A stretch of 64,000 nucleotides of DNA, taken from the NCBI GenBank assembly GCA_916613615.1, contig OU744737.1:4794001-4858000 (forward strand). Direction: 5' to 3'. The position numbers and the translations under genes are program-made. The first letter of the stretch is position 1. Each line of letters starts with the position of its first letter. Of this stretch, positions 1-11,765 are shown one piece after another. The stretch comes from Steromphala cineraria. Its lineage: Eukaryota > Mollusca > Gastropoda > Trochida > Trochidae. The notes beneath the pieces are model-generated. The model did not search any database. It was given only the letters and a program-made list of their open reading frames with translations, and was not told where the DNA came from.

Positions 1-556
1 GACCCATTGAGGGACTGGGACCAGGAAGAGGCCACTGTAATGAATCAAATCTTAATCCCTCATAAATAGTACACTGTGCACTAATTAAGCCATCCACTTG
101 ACACTTCCTAACTTACCAATTAATCAACGTCTATTGTACATTGTTACAGTGCTATGCATGTCTACCTTTATATATTTGCCATGTTGTGAGAACTCCACAC
201 TGTTGAAAAGACTTGTTAACAAGTCGAAATGCGACGCATCCAGTCATCATTAAAATGATACCTACAGCGAGTGTCATCTGAGGTATTTTATTCATCATAT
301 ATATATACACTAAACCCCCAAAGAAACTATCCATTTTTAGAATTCAAATATATTCTTAATTTACTTTAGTTAAATGTTAAGTTTTATGGAAACAGGTCGC
401 CAAAACGTAACATTTCAGTTGTTCATCTCAGAAATTGATAAGGTACGTGATTTTCATGACTTTTGTTGAAAACTGAGAAAACACGTTTTTCTTTGATCAT
501 TGTTTCGCACATTCATTATTGAAAGTGAGTTAGCAAGCGATCAATTCACATGTTAA
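1..556. other. No recognised gene
   Basis: AT-rich sequence with stop codons in all frames and one short frame at 152-334 that has no recognisable domain. I see no repeat family member here. It may include the degraded 5' end of the Tc1-like relic that follows, but I could not identify a terminal inverted repeat. Confidence 0.5.
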
Positions 557-1451
557 GTGTACATATATATGTGTGTGTGTGTTAGCGGCAATAAGGAGAA
601 TCAGGCAGTAACGTTCGGCTGTCATCGAAAAAACAGCGAAAATTTGATGAAACGTTATAGGGACACGGGAACAACATTAGATAGATCGCGTACAGGTAGA
701 CCACGTGTGACGTCACGTCGGGAAGACCGATACTTAAGAACTCTCCCTCTCCGAAATCGATTCCTGACAGTTGCAGAATCGGCGTCTACGGCTCTCGGGA
801 GGGTGCTTAGTCAATCAACCAAGGAGGTTAAGAGCAGCAGGGATTCGGGCCCGTCGACCTTATTGTGGCCCAACACGTCAACATCGACATAACCGATTAA
901 TCTGGACAAGATGTGTACGAAGGTGGCAGCTTCATGATTGGCAAAATGTTATATTCACCGATGAAAGTAGGTTTTGTTTATATAAGCATGATGGCAGAAC
1001 CCGCGTTTATCGCCGTAAGGGTGAAAGAAACGCTCCAAATTGTGTTGCAGAGGACCAGGCTCACGGTGGGGGAAGTGTGGTTGTTTGGGGCGGTATCCGA
1101 GGAGAAACAAGTCGCCATTGGTGATCGTTATGGGTATCATGACTGCGCAAAGATACATTGATCAAGTAATTCGTCCTGTTGTGTTGCCATGTCTTCAGAA
1201 TCACCCAGGAACTTTGTTTCAACATGATAACGCGCCTGCACATTCAGCAATGGCAGTGTCAACATTCCTGGACAACAATAACGTCAACGTCAACTCCAAT
1301 TGAACACATGTGGGACTGCCTAGGGAGGCGAATCAGGAATAAAGCAAACACTCCAGCTAACCTGAGGCAGCTGAAACAAGCCCTACAGGATGAATGGGGG
1401 AACATCCCTAACGCCACCGTCAGACGTCTCACGACATCAGTGAGACGTTGA
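557..1451 (+). pseudogene. Tc1/mariner-type transposase, frameshifted relic
   Basis: The four overlapping plus-strand frames at 557-892, 771-1124, 1040-1303 and 1179-1451 together read as one Tc1-like transposase. In order they show: a second helix-turn-helix segment with the linker GRPRVTSRREDRYL; the first catalytic aspartate in FTDESRF (about 951-971); the GGGSVVVWGGI stretch; the second aspartate in HDNAPAHS (about 1222-1245); and the third acidic residue in PIEHMWDCLGRRIRN (about 1300-1344). The peptide changes frame at least three times. The usual block of about ten residues between the second D and the PIEH motif is missing. The N-terminus is lost at about 615, where an unrelated repeat end joins. 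The family catalyses cut-and-paste transposition; this copy cannot encode a working enzyme. Confidence 0.85.
582..615 (+). repeat. Solo terminus of the TTAGC-GGCAATAA element
   Basis: This 34-bp sequence starts TTAGCGGCAATAAGG and ends GGCAGTAACGTT. It matches the left TIR at 1775-1808 and, inverted, the right TIR at 3499-3534. Like the copy at 1775 it is preceded by TTAAGTGTAYATATATATG and a TG run. It sits exactly where the Tc1-like reading begins, so it marks a join between two elements. Confidence 0.7.
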
Positions 1452-1734
1452 GTGTTTGCCTGCGAAGTACTGATGACTATAGACTACATATTCCATAAAT
1501 TAATTAACATATGATCAGAAACTTCGATTTCTAAAAAATGGAAATTAACATTTCACACCAGTGTTAATAAAACGTTTCCTGGCTGTAAGATAAACGAGTT
1601 ATTGCAAAACAAATGAAGTTAGATGATGTGCAAATGATTCAATATTAGATAAAATGTTGTTAGGATAGAAAACGGTGCCTTGTTATTTTTCAATGAAAAT
1701 TTGAATGAGTTGTTAGTTTTTTAGGGGTTAAGTG

Positions 1735-1735
<1 letters not shown>

Positions 1736-1774
<39 letters not shown>
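1736..1774. repeat. (TG)n microsatellite
   Basis: A TATATATG lead followed by about 17 TG units runs directly into the left TIR of the next element. A shorter TG run stands in the same position before the solo terminus at 582, so the microsatellite may belong to the element's flank or target preference. The interval 1452-1735 before it shows nothing else I recognise. Confidence 0.85.
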
Positions 1775-1777
<3 letters not shown>

Positions 1778-3534
1778 GCGGCAAAAAGGAGAATCAGGCA
1801 GTAACGTTACTTCCTAGTAGGCAATAACACACTTCCTAGGCAATAAGGAGAAAGACTCAATTAATCAGGTAGTAGCATTAATGCCTTAGGCAATAACACT
1901 ACTACCTGCAATTTTGACCAGGTTGTAACGCTACTGCCTAAAACATTTAAAGTGTTAAAGTATACCTTTGTTCAATACAATTTCAGATTGAATTCAGATG
2001 TGTATTCCCTATCCATCAAACATGTCTTTCCTCACTGCTTCTCTGAATGATAATGTTTTAATAGTGGCGCTACCTCGAAATCCAAATAGGCTTATGTTAA
2101 ACATTCCATTAAGGTACATATTGACATGAAGGTGTGTCATAGTTCTCATTTTTTAAAGAATATTTTCATACAATTTCTGATGTTTTGGTAAATAGTAAGG
2201 ATTATTTTTGAAAAATACTGTAACTAGTCGTCACATTTAGATCAAATGTAGATTTTTTGTAAAATCATCCAGGGACTTTCAAAATATTCCTCATCACTTG
2301 TTGCACGAGATTGTTTAGATTTATTATCAGTCCAAGCTTACATTGAAAAAAGATGCCTCATATTTCTCGGCAAATTATGCAGAAGCGACTTAGATTTTGT
2401 TTTCAAGAAGGTTTTAAATAACAGGCTTAGTCAATTCCTTCTGGACTCGCATCAAGACAGAGAAGCTAAAAGTAAAAAATCACGGATCTACAATATGCTT
2501 CTTTTGACGTATAAATATGATCTCACAAATGATGTAAAAACTTACCTAACAGCCTCTAGATTTCCTTGCAAATCAAAGTGGAAAACCTGTGTTGCTAAAA
2601 TCATTTATAACTCAGAAAATAGATCTATTCTTAATGATTTAACTGCAAGAGAAAACCAACAAAGATATCTTTCAGTACGGGATCTCGGTGTACATAGACT
2701 TTGGCACATTTCTGTTCTCAAACCTGAATTATTTCATTGCATTGCTAACCTGATGAAAATAAGTACTTTACGTATCCAATCAAAAGAGTGTGCGTGTGGT
2801 ACATTTGTGTATGATATTGTGAAACATGTTTTTATGTATTGTGAGAAGACAAGATTTCAGAGAGATCAACTTATTTAGTCACTTATTGATATTTCAGATG
2901 TAAATACGTTCTCCAGTATTTGGAACAACGATGAAGAATTGACTTTATGTTTCTTACTTGGGGGACTCCCAACAGAATATTGTTCATCCCTTGACCATAA
3001 TGTTTGGATTGATTGTATGATAAATATTTGTAAAACTGTTAACCAGTGGACACACTTTTTCTCAAATTGTTTGTAATCACTATCATTAACCTGTATTTCA
3101 TGTAAACATATATCAAATTGTATCTTCATTCAATGGAGGAAATAAAGAATATCTATCTATCTTAACAATTTCACCAAAGCTTCACTCAGCTATTCAGACC
3201 TGAATGGTGAGTTCGCTCACTCGATCAATCAAGCAATAAGCTGAATTTCAATTGTCTGCTTTTAATCCAACCAAACCATTTTAACTTCTGACAAAGTTTA
3301 CAAATTATTCAAACATTGATTGTTAACAAATAAATGTATTTTATGATAATTAATATAAATGAAAATATATTAAATGAATATAGGCAGTAGTACTACTGCC
3401 TAAGGCAATAAGCAGAATTCACCCCAAAATATCGAGGCAGTAAGCTGGAATTTTTAGGCAATAAGTTACTCCCTTGGCAGAAGCTTAATGCCTAGGAGAT
3501 AACGTTACTGCCCGATTCCCCTTATTGCAGCTAA
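1775..3534. mobile_element. TIR element with GGCAATAA subterminal repeats, non-autonomous
   Basis: The ends form inverted repeats of about 35 bp: TTAGCGGCAAAAAGGAG at 1775 and its counterpart ending CCCCTTATTGCAGCTAA at 3534. Inside both ends are many short, partly palindromic motifs built on AGGCAATAA and GGCAGTAACGTTACTGCC (for example 1808-1945 and 3384-3500). The middle is not transposase but a LINE 3' fragment (2252-3165). A LINE therefore inserted into, or was captured by, a TIR element. I see no protein that would move it. The TIR sequence does not match a superfamily I can name. Confidence 0.6.
2252..3165 (+). pseudogene. LINE (CR1/L2-like) reverse transcriptase C-terminus and 3' end
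   Basis: A frame open from 2252 to 2878 encodes the last part of a non-LTR retrotransposon ORF2. It has the leucine-rich stretch LVARDCLDLLSVQAYIEKR before the annotated-length 127-residue piece, and ends in a C-x-C-x9-H-x4-C zinc-knuckle-like motif (ECACG to HVFMYC). The RT and endonuclease domains are absent, as expected for 5' truncation. The fragment ends with AATAAAGAATATC and a short (ATCT)n run at 3141-3163, a typical LINE tail. The zinc-knuckle plus short tetranucleotide tail point to the CR1/L2 group, but the clade assignment is inference. Confidence 0.6.
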
Positions 3535-4477
3535 CATATATATACAATCATTTCATAGCATATCATAACTAAGCATGTCATAAGTTCGTGTCTGCAAACG
3601 ACAACACGAATTCAAATCTATCAACAAATACATACATATTATAGGTTGCGGAATGTAAATACGTCTACGTATACATTGATTCTTTTTAGAACCATCATCG
3701 TTCGTTAAGAATTTGATATGTATCACTCAGTGCTTTTGTATATAAATAATTAATATGTTTCGTATTCATAGAGGAATTTTATCATTGTGATATAGCAGAA
3801 CTCTCTTGGCAAGTTGTTCACAAATCATTTTTGTATATTTGAACATTCATTGCAGGGTTCTTTTGATCCCTGAATACAATTATGTGTTTTTTAAGGCACA
3901 CAATATGATGCAGATTTTGCCATTAAAGGCATTCAATAGTAAAATACATCATTCTTATACTGAATATTGATAACATCAAACTTAAGTTACAGCGTAAATG
4001 CAAATAGAGTTAAATAAAAGTCTGCATTTCCACACAAAAAGACTAAAAGTATTTTCTTCTCATAACAGCAAGTAAAAGATGTCAAAGAAGTTATCCATTA
4101 ATGGTAAAAGACACGGCCCAGTTGTGTTACTTTGCAACTCAATAACAATTTGCAATCCTCTACCAATGTAACACAAAACAGTAGCGTATTAATCCATTCT
4201 CAGGTGGCATCGTCCGCTTGTAAATCAAATAATTCATTTTTTATGTCTACTGGATCTATTCTTCATCAATTTGTGCGTCTAAAGGGATCTTGAGATAAGG
4301 AACCTGTTGCCACCGACAGAATCACTTGCAGAGAAATCCTGTTAAAGTGGCAAATCATTGATTCTGTTTGTACATTGGCTGGTTTATTGTGTCATTTGTA
4401 CTCTTGTGTTCTCAGGTTTTAGCTTAGCAAATCTGTGTTGCATATCTGTTAGAAGGTTTCTTTGGTGCTTTTATCAT
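3535..4477. other. No recognised gene
   Basis: AT-rich, stop-dense sequence. I found no domain, no long frame and no match to the repeat families described elsewhere in the window. Confidence 0.45.
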
Positions 4478-4829
4478 AAAGGGGCAGTAGAACGTTTTTT
4501 GAAAATTTTATATTTTCAATTTTTCACTTAAAATTGTACGTTAATGCTAAATGTATTATTTTGATGGTGTCAAAATCTCATCAAACAAACCAATCATCCA
4601 TAGTCAGAGAACAAGCTATAAAGATCCACATAAAGTCCATTGGCGGTCATTTTTGTGTGAACTCCTTTAATTCATTTTGTGTAAGAAAGAGGAATCACAT
4701 GGCTAAACTTTACATTATTTATTTGATTTATCACTGCTCTAAATACATTGTTTTTCAAATGGAACCATTTACTTTCATTTTCCTGACATAATCTTATCGT
4801 CCCCCTAAAACATACCACTGTCCTTTTAA
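4478..4829 (+). mobile_element. MITE family A, copy 1
   Basis: About 350 bp, beginning AAAGGGGCAGTAGAACG and ending in a decayed inverse. It shares the interior landmarks of the family: a GTCAAAA-TCTCAT block, the motif TCCATAGTCAGAG, a GGCGGTCATTTTTGTGTG stretch, and GGAATCACATGGCTAAAC. Its TIRs are more diverged than those of the copies at 24922 and 48236, so this is an older insertion. It carries no coding capacity; the frame at 4534-4791 is a by-product. Confidence 0.8.
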
Positions 4830-4851
4830 AGCACTGAGTACAAAATTGTAA

Positions 4852-5085
4852 TTCCTAGAACTAGAAGGTCTCCGTGGAAGACGAGAGGAAAGAAATTTGC
4901 AAAGTTCAATATGTGTTATATGTAAACCGTGGTGCCACAAAATAGATGGATATGTTCCATTGCATCTTGAAAATTTGGAAATGTTGCATGTTTTAGAAAA
5001 AATACAATCCATCAACAGAGATCAGTTTCATAACACAGGTTCGACACTTGAAGTGGTGGGAAACTTGAGAATCGTTCTATCGTAG
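4852..5085 (+). CDS. Unclassified open frame with C-x2-C...C-H motif
   Basis: The frame is open from 4852 to a TAG at 5083-5085 and encodes about 77 residues without an in-frame start before 4924. It is unusually non-repetitive for this window and contains ICVICKPWCHKIDGYVPLH, which resembles the beginning of a zinc-binding or B-box-like segment, followed by a leucine-rich helical stretch. It could be one exon of a host gene or a fragment of a transposon protein. I see no clear splice sites and no matching copy in the window, so the call is weak. Confidence 0.2.
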   Translation, partial: FLELEGLRGRREERNLQSSICVICKPWCHKIDGYVPLHLENLEMLHVLEKIQSINRDQFHNTGSTLEVVGNLRIVLS

Positions 5086-6873
5086 ATTACATAACTGAAG
5101 TATTAGGTGTATTTTGCAAAAGCTTCTGTCTTAATCTTTATTAATTTATATGGGAACCTGCAACAAAAGAAAAGGTTTTCACCAAATTTGGCTAAAAATA
5201 CATTCAAGGTAAAAAAAAAAACTGGTTTATCAGAAAATAATTGCAACTCGGAGTTTGTCTTGATTTTTTTGGGATATATGCTGGATCAAATGCAATTTGC
5301 ACATGTTTCTTATGATGAGCAGAGCTCAAGTTCAGCAATATCGGGCAAAGTTTGTACTTAAATGGGTTGCTTCTTTTATCTTCGGCTAAAATGGTAGATT
5401 TGGTGGTAGAGCTTGTCGAGCAAGACAATTTATTCAGTGACAATTTCAGCAGCAGTACAATTAGATCTGAATACTATGTCCCAAATAAGGTTTGAATACA
5501 TTATCGTAAAGAGGTGTTCAAAGTTTCTTTGAAGTTCTATTTCTACCAATTTCAAAAGTTTATTAACGGTTGATTCCAAACGAATAATAATTCAGAAGTT
5601 CCAACGCTTTATAATTTTATCCTAATATCATAATATCAATACAAAAACTACTTTCGGCCATTTTTGTGTTAACATATAATGGTTTACATTTACGTTAAGT
5701 GGTGGGAATCGCATTGCTTAACTGAATTGTGTGCGTTTCTCTAAGGACTACTTTTGTGTTTTGAAATAGATTGCCTTGTCCTTCACAATTTATCATGATA
5801 TCCTCCTATTTGCCTAAAAAGACTTTTAGTTTTAGTTATGAATTAAAATAAATTAAGTATCTGACTATTCTGACTATGTGGCAGAATTATACCAATTGAA
5901 TGCAGTAATCCCGTACTAACTCAATCTGTTGTTTGGCGATTATTTCCTGTTTTGCATCCTAAAATCTCGAGTAGCACCTGATAAGTAGACTTTGTCACGC
6001 GAGCTCTCGCATTGTCACGTTGCGGACGAAATAAGCTAAAGTGTTTTATAATTGATAGTAGGTCACCTTGACCTAGACGGAAAGTTGATGACAATTTTAT
6101 TGCATTGCATAATTGGCAGTTACTTCACAGGAAATTTGATTTTATTTCTTTTTACGAATGTTTTGAAAGGTTCATGGTATCTGTTCCTAAATAAAGGCTT
6201 TATTGGCTCTTAAGGATCGCTTTATCTCAATACTTCACGCATTACGCTTGTAACAGCATATGATCTCATTGATTTTACATTTAGAAGATCGAAGGTACTG
6301 ATTATAAAACCAAAAGGTTTCAAAGTTTGATCAATAGTCAAACACACCTAAATTGCTTTGCTTTGATAAATAACTATTGGATGTGTGCGTTGACTTTTTA
6401 TTACATTGTAAATGTTCCAAAGTGTTTCCGCAGCATTGGTAGAAATTCTTTGGTTGAATAAAATTCCTCTCATTAATTCTTAAAGGTAAAGGTGTTTGAA
6501 AATCATAGAGATTTAGGAGGAGGAGCTTTTTGTTTTTGTGTTTCTAGGTTTTTGTTTCGTCGTTTGAAAATCATAGGCAAATGAATGGATGTGCTATTTT
6601 TTTGGTTGCACATTCATTTATTCGTTTGTTCCTACCTTTGATAGTCATAGAGAGTAAGAGGTCATGATCCTTCTTATTGGATATTAAAACTATTTGTATG
6701 TTCTTAACTTTGATAGGGTTTGAGGAAATAAATCAAACACATGTTCTCTATCTCCATAGGCAATTTACGTCATGTTCATGACGTCACGGAGTCACGTGAT
6801 TCAACTGTCGCATTGACTGCTTATGAACAACAAGAGCTTGACAACCCTTTACGCGTCAAACTCGAGTTGACAA
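5086..6873. other. No recognised gene; possible decayed MITE-A trace
   Basis: Non-coding AT-rich sequence. At about 5640-5740 a stretch reading TTCGGCCATTTTTGTG and then GGAATCGCATTGCTTAAC resembles the interior of MITE family A but has lost both ends. Nothing else is supported. Confidence 0.35.
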
Positions 6874-6882
6874 CACTCGATG

Positions 6883-7229
6883 CATTTTCTCCAAACAGAG
6901 TCAGATCAAGTCATGAAATGTTGATACAGCCTCTGTTCTACTACGCCGACTTTTATGGGATAGCACGAGAGATGCCTGATTGGAGGCAATCAAAGTTAGT
7001 TGTGCAATCAGCGATGCTGTTCTAAAATCATCATTTTTGCTACTGAATAATGGCAAAAGCATTGTGAAATGAACTACCCTTTCCATGCGAGAATCGTTGT
7101 CAATTGATAAAGAAATGGTGCAATATTTTTCCGCCAGTGGCAACTGCCGGTACCCACGGATTTCGGCGTATTAGAACAGAGGCTGTATCAACATTTCATG
7201 ACTTGATCTGCCTCTGTGGGGAGAGAATG
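6883..7229 (+). mobile_element. MITE family B, copy 1, with 9-bp target duplication
   Basis: The element has TIRs of about 60 bp: CATTTTCTCCAAACAGAG at the left and its inverse ending GTGGGGAGAGAATG at the right. Both contain GATCAAGTCATGAAATG and GCCTCTGTTCTA. The interior has the family landmarks GATGCCTGATTGGAGGC, GTTGTGCAATCAGCGA and CCGCCAG. The 9 bases before the element (CACTCGATG, 6874-6882) and after it (TACTCGATG, 7230-7238) differ at one position, so the target duplication is still visible. No protein is encoded. Confidence 0.88.
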
Positions 7230-7238
7230 TACTCGATG

Positions 7239-7741
7239 GACAGTTTGATGGAAAGGAAGTGTAGAAGACAGACCGATACTGTATGTTCTATGGTGAGGCA
7301 GAAGGTCACCTCGGACTAGCTAATTGTTCTGACCCCTTTTATCCTCCTGAAACTCCTTACTAAGCAACTCCATTTGCATTCCCAGCCTCCTTGGCTCACT
7401 TCAATTTGTTTAAAGTAATAAATAGTGATATTGTAATTTTACTGATGATTAAAGTCAAACGTTTTGATACCTGTTACTCATGCAATTGATACTAAACTAC
7501 GCGACAAAATAAAGTATAGGTCGGGTTTGCAGAGTATTAAGACAACCAAACAAATCATATAAGAATACTGTTTTGTTTGTACAAAAGAATGGTTTCAGAT
7601 AACCGTTGAGGCACATTATGATAAGCATTATACTTACAAATGATAAGTGGGCGCTCATTGAACAGTGGTGGAGTAAAAAATTGTAATTTTCAGTGATATC
7701 AGAATCGATATGATTGATTGCAAAATTCTCAAGCGTATCAC
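7239..7741. other. No recognised gene
   Basis: Short spacer between MITE B copy 1 and the Tc1-like relic. I see nothing supportable in it. Confidence 0.4.
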
Positions 7742-8405
7742 CTAGGGTTTCCGTAGTTCAGCTAGGGTTTCAGTTGTATATCCACCTATGGCATCAGTGC
7801 AGACAGTGGTACGTCTCCTCATCGATGACGCCATACGTCTGATGACATTGATTGAAAATATTCTCAATTCTTCCCCGAGGGGCATTTTCCTGTCATCTAT
7901 GGTCACAGGCGGCCGCTGACGATTCCTTATTTCTGTGACAAGATGGTCCCATGGTTGCTCTATTAGGTTCATGTCAGGAGAACAGGCAGGCAATGACAGA
8001 ACGTGAAATTCTGACGCCCATCGTAGTCTCTCATGTCGATTTTCGGCGATCAAGAACATTCCTCTGAAGAGACGGTAAGGTCTGATACCTGTAGAACGAA
8101 GTCTCCGTAGTACTGGAAGTCGACTGATGCGGGTCCTAGAGCTGATACTGCGGTTGACGACGCAGTTAAGAATCAGTTGCGCATGTGAATGTATCGTATG
8201 TGTAGATCTTTCTGTGGGACACGTGATATACCGGTTCTGAGCTTGTCCTGGGTGTCCTTGGTGGAGTCTGGCCACCGTTACAGCCGTTCACAAGAGCCTT
8301 CATGCAATCTGTACCTATGTTGCCTCGGTTTCTCGAATGCCAACAATTAGCCCTAACTCTCCTCCTGTTAACGTTAGTCTTGGCAGTTCTTGTTTGTGCT
8401 TTCAT
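7742..8405 (-). pseudogene. Tc1/mariner-type transposase with catalytic core deleted
   Basis: On the minus strand, the frames at 7742-8275 and 8166-8405 show the DNA-binding half of a Tc1-like transposase: a helix-turn-helix pattern around RISRLPVLRRLRSTGIRPYR and the conserved ENRHERLRWA. The sequence then jumps straight to the C-terminal third, ACSPDMNLIEQPWDHL, ending SSMRRRTTVCTDAIGGYT. The segments holding the first two catalytic aspartates (usually in FTDES and HDNA motifs) are missing, about 100 residues. It therefore cannot be catalytic. It differs from the relic at 557-1451, so the two come from separate lineages. Confidence 0.85.
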
Positions 8406-9944
8406 CAGCTATATCTCCAACTTCATGTATTGGCATATCTATTCTCTTCTTCAGTACGTCCATTCAGAGCAAAGGGCTTGAAACCATGTTTTACCATTTT
8501 GTTTAAGCACCATTAATAAGCATCCGTCTTATCGATGTGATTACTCCCGTATTCTTATCAGGCAATGATTTTGTGAGCAAATTTTGTTAACCCTTTTTGA
8601 ACGTTTTCCCCCAATTTGCCCAGTTTCCCCTTTACTTTCCTTTCTTATGTGTATTTGTAGGTTAAATTATGAAAATTATCTTTCTTCAAGATTGCCTTTA
8701 CTCTCTTCGACTTCTTTTTCCATCACTTACTTGTATTTAAATCTAAAAGCCAAACATTATACTTTGATTTAGAAACTTAAACAATATTGATGCACTGTAC
8801 CGAAAACCAATACCACTTATGCATCGTTTGATCATTATCTTCCTTATGGAAGCCTATATATTGTCATACTTTTTACCAATCATTTGGCCTAGAACATCAT
8901 GATTTTTCATGTGCCCATGCGAACAATATACATTGGCGGAAGTGCATTCCATGATGAACTTGCATATGTGTTGTATATAACTGAGGGCCGTCATAGGGAA
9001 ATCAATATGACTCTTTATAATGTAAATATAAATATATATATCTTGATTTATGACATCAGACGTTTCGACACATATTCTGCTTGAAAACGACACAAGAATC
9101 TGTAACAAAACATGGCTTATGAAGTTCTCATCCATATATGTTTTTTCATTATCATCATTCCAACTTCTAAAATGCCTTTTAAAAAAGCAATTTGACTGTT
9201 TAAATCTATGTCTGCAAAGCTATCTTTTTTGTCATTTTCCTGGAATTGTATAGGATGTAGTTGATGTATGATGGAAATCAGGATGAGAGGAAACATGTTC
9301 AAACATGAAAATCTCAGTTTTACTCAATATCACTCTCAACCTCGTTTGAAATCAACGCGATAATTATATCAATTATGATGTTAAATGTTCCCTTCATAAA
9401 CACATAAAGAGTCACAAGGAGTCCTTTCCATCTAAACACGATTAAGCCATTACTGATAAAGTCAGCTTGACACAAACCTGCACTTGTTGGTACTGATCGA
9501 AACTCCTTGCATTGTTTATAATATGTGCACAGTGTACAGAGCTCAAACCCACCAATCCCTGTCCATTTTACAGGTGACATTTAACACAATCGAATATTTA
9601 TAACTGGAAAGCTGGTACTGTCGTTCTAGATTTGTTTGCTTTTAAAACTCAGACATCGGGTCATTTAACGATAGAAGATAGTTAAGGGACTTGATGAGAT
9701 TTAGGAGAACGTTATTGAGAAGTACAAGATGCGATATGTCATATAAAATAATGGGCGTATACAGGTTTTCGGAAACTGGCGTTTTAGGCTTTGCGTAGTA
9801 AAATGTCAAAGACTTTGTAGCGCGTGTTCTTGCGCAAAAACTAAACGTAATCTAGTCAGTCTATTCCAACCAATAACGGGCCTTTAAGCGAAGACACAAA
9901 GTTCGTAAAATCTAAGCAAATCCAATTCCCTCAAGTAAATGATT
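8406..9944. other. No recognised gene
   Basis: Stop-rich sequence; the short frames between 8584 and 9580 have no domain and biased AT-driven composition. No repeat family was recognised. Confidence 0.45.
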
Positions 9945-10150
9945 TAAGGTGTTCACACAGAAATGGGAACCAAAAGTATTCGCTTCATACTAATTTCTTC
10001 TTTGACTAAGGATAAAATGATTCAGTGATAAGATGCTTTACACTCTCAAATAGATAAACATTTAAATATAATCTAAAGAAAAAATTGAAATACACTAATA
10101 TTTCTATGAGAAATTGGGAATATTTTATTATGTACTACTGCCCCTTTAAT
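9945..10150 (-). mobile_element. MITE family A, degraded partial copy
   Basis: The left part has the interior landmark TTAAGGTGTTCACACAGAAATGG and the right end has TACTACTGCCCCTTTAA at about 10132-10148, the family terminus. The segment between them is diverged and the other terminus is gone. Confidence 0.55.
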
Positions 10151-11640
10151 GGCTGTGATCAATAAACACTATTTATGGCCAGTTCTGACAACAAAATATG
10201 AAACTATCGTCATTAAAGCACAGTACTTCGTCTATTCCATTTCTATTTCCAATGATAGAAATTAAAGGTCAAGTTGACCTTGTTATACTTAGATTCTAAT
10301 GAAAGTGAAAATTGAATCTCTGTGGGTTGTGTCAAGAATAGTAGCTGTCACTGAAGAGGGAAATATTATCTGTTGTCGTTTATCTAAGAAAACTTGCCTT
10401 TCTATATAACAAATAATTACATAAGAATAACGTGAAATGTAGACCAAGGTTTTTATTAAACCTACAGTAAAATCAATAAGAAACTTTACCACATTTTGTA
10501 ATCATGCTGATTAATGTATAAAACCATAGAAGTTTAAAACACTTTTAAACAACCATTTTATCAAAATTAAATTTGCACCTTATTAATCCAAAGTGGGCAG
10601 GGTTCAAAATTTATTTGTTCAGACGTTCGTTGAAAGGATGTTTTCACAATAATTTCTTTGAGGTAATACTATGTGTTACTTAAGGAGCAGGTATGAGCAA
10701 CCCGAGTGTTCCAAATCTGCAATGTGTTACAAACAAATTGAACGTTAAATTACATCACCTGACAGCAGGTTCAACCTTGACATCCAATAATGTGAAAGCG
10801 TGGATAATGTCTAACACGTCATATTTACCAATCTTTGAGTCAATCAAACGGTAACCAGCCTTGAAAGCTTAACGATCCCGGTTAATCTTGACGTTATAAC
10901 TACGAATGAAATTGTCATGTCAATGTTTATCGACCAATTACTATCAATTTGGCAGTCGATGAATTCTGATTTCACCAACATGCCGACCTTTGAAGTGCGC
11001 TATCCTTGACGTCACTAAGAGACAAAGTTGACGGTGGTCTAACGTTACAGATATCGGTCCTCAAGCAGTGAGAGGCTACTGTTTTCTTTTTGTTTCAAGG
11101 TTTTAATACTCCCTCACAACCTTTCTGTATAGCCGGATCAAGTTACTAATAAAAATGAGGGAACAATGTAACAAGAGTAATTTTTCAGTGGGGATTTGCG
11201 ATATTTGTACGATGTCGTTTACTGTTTTTAGTGATTTTTCACTTACGGGTTGATCACCATTAGCACCAGCGGAAAGGTCAAGGCGTTATGAACTTTTGCC
11301 ATTTTTTAACAATGAATAAATAAGGCTGAATTAAGATTTGACATTAAAGTTTAGGTTTCAACTGTATCATTGTCAACTTAAATGACAATATCAGTATGAG
11401 ATTTTCTATTTCTAAATTTAACATTCTAAAATTACTCTTAGACGTCAGATGATAAATAAAAATATAAAGATAAGAAATGGAATAAAGGAATCTCTCAAAT
11501 AATTAGCTGAAAGTTGAGCATAACTGTTTAGGAGACCTTCATGTACATATGACTGTCTGTCTGTTTCATATAGGTGCAAAATATGTAAAATATTCGCTAG
11601 AAGCTGATGACACGACTCACTACAAGTAGACATGAAAACA
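10151..11640. other. No recognised gene
   Basis: AT-rich, with only short frames lacking recognisable domains. Nothing supportable seen. Confidence 0.45.
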
Positions 11641-11644
11641 TGAC

Positions 11645-11765
11645 GGTCGTGGCCTGCTTAAAGAGCCACTCCGTGAGTGGGGTCACGTATGTTTAAGTTA
11701 ATCAATAGTGTCATTTGATCGAGAATTATTGACTGTTGCAGGAAAGTATCATAATAGACCCAGTC
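11645..11765 (-). repeat. Dispersed repeat family D, copy 1
   Basis: Inverted relative to the copy at 22205. Shared landmarks are GATACTTTCCTGCAACAG, a TCGATCA-ATGA block and CTCAC-GAGTGGCTCTT. A third copy is at 41635. No coding content. Confidence 0.55.
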
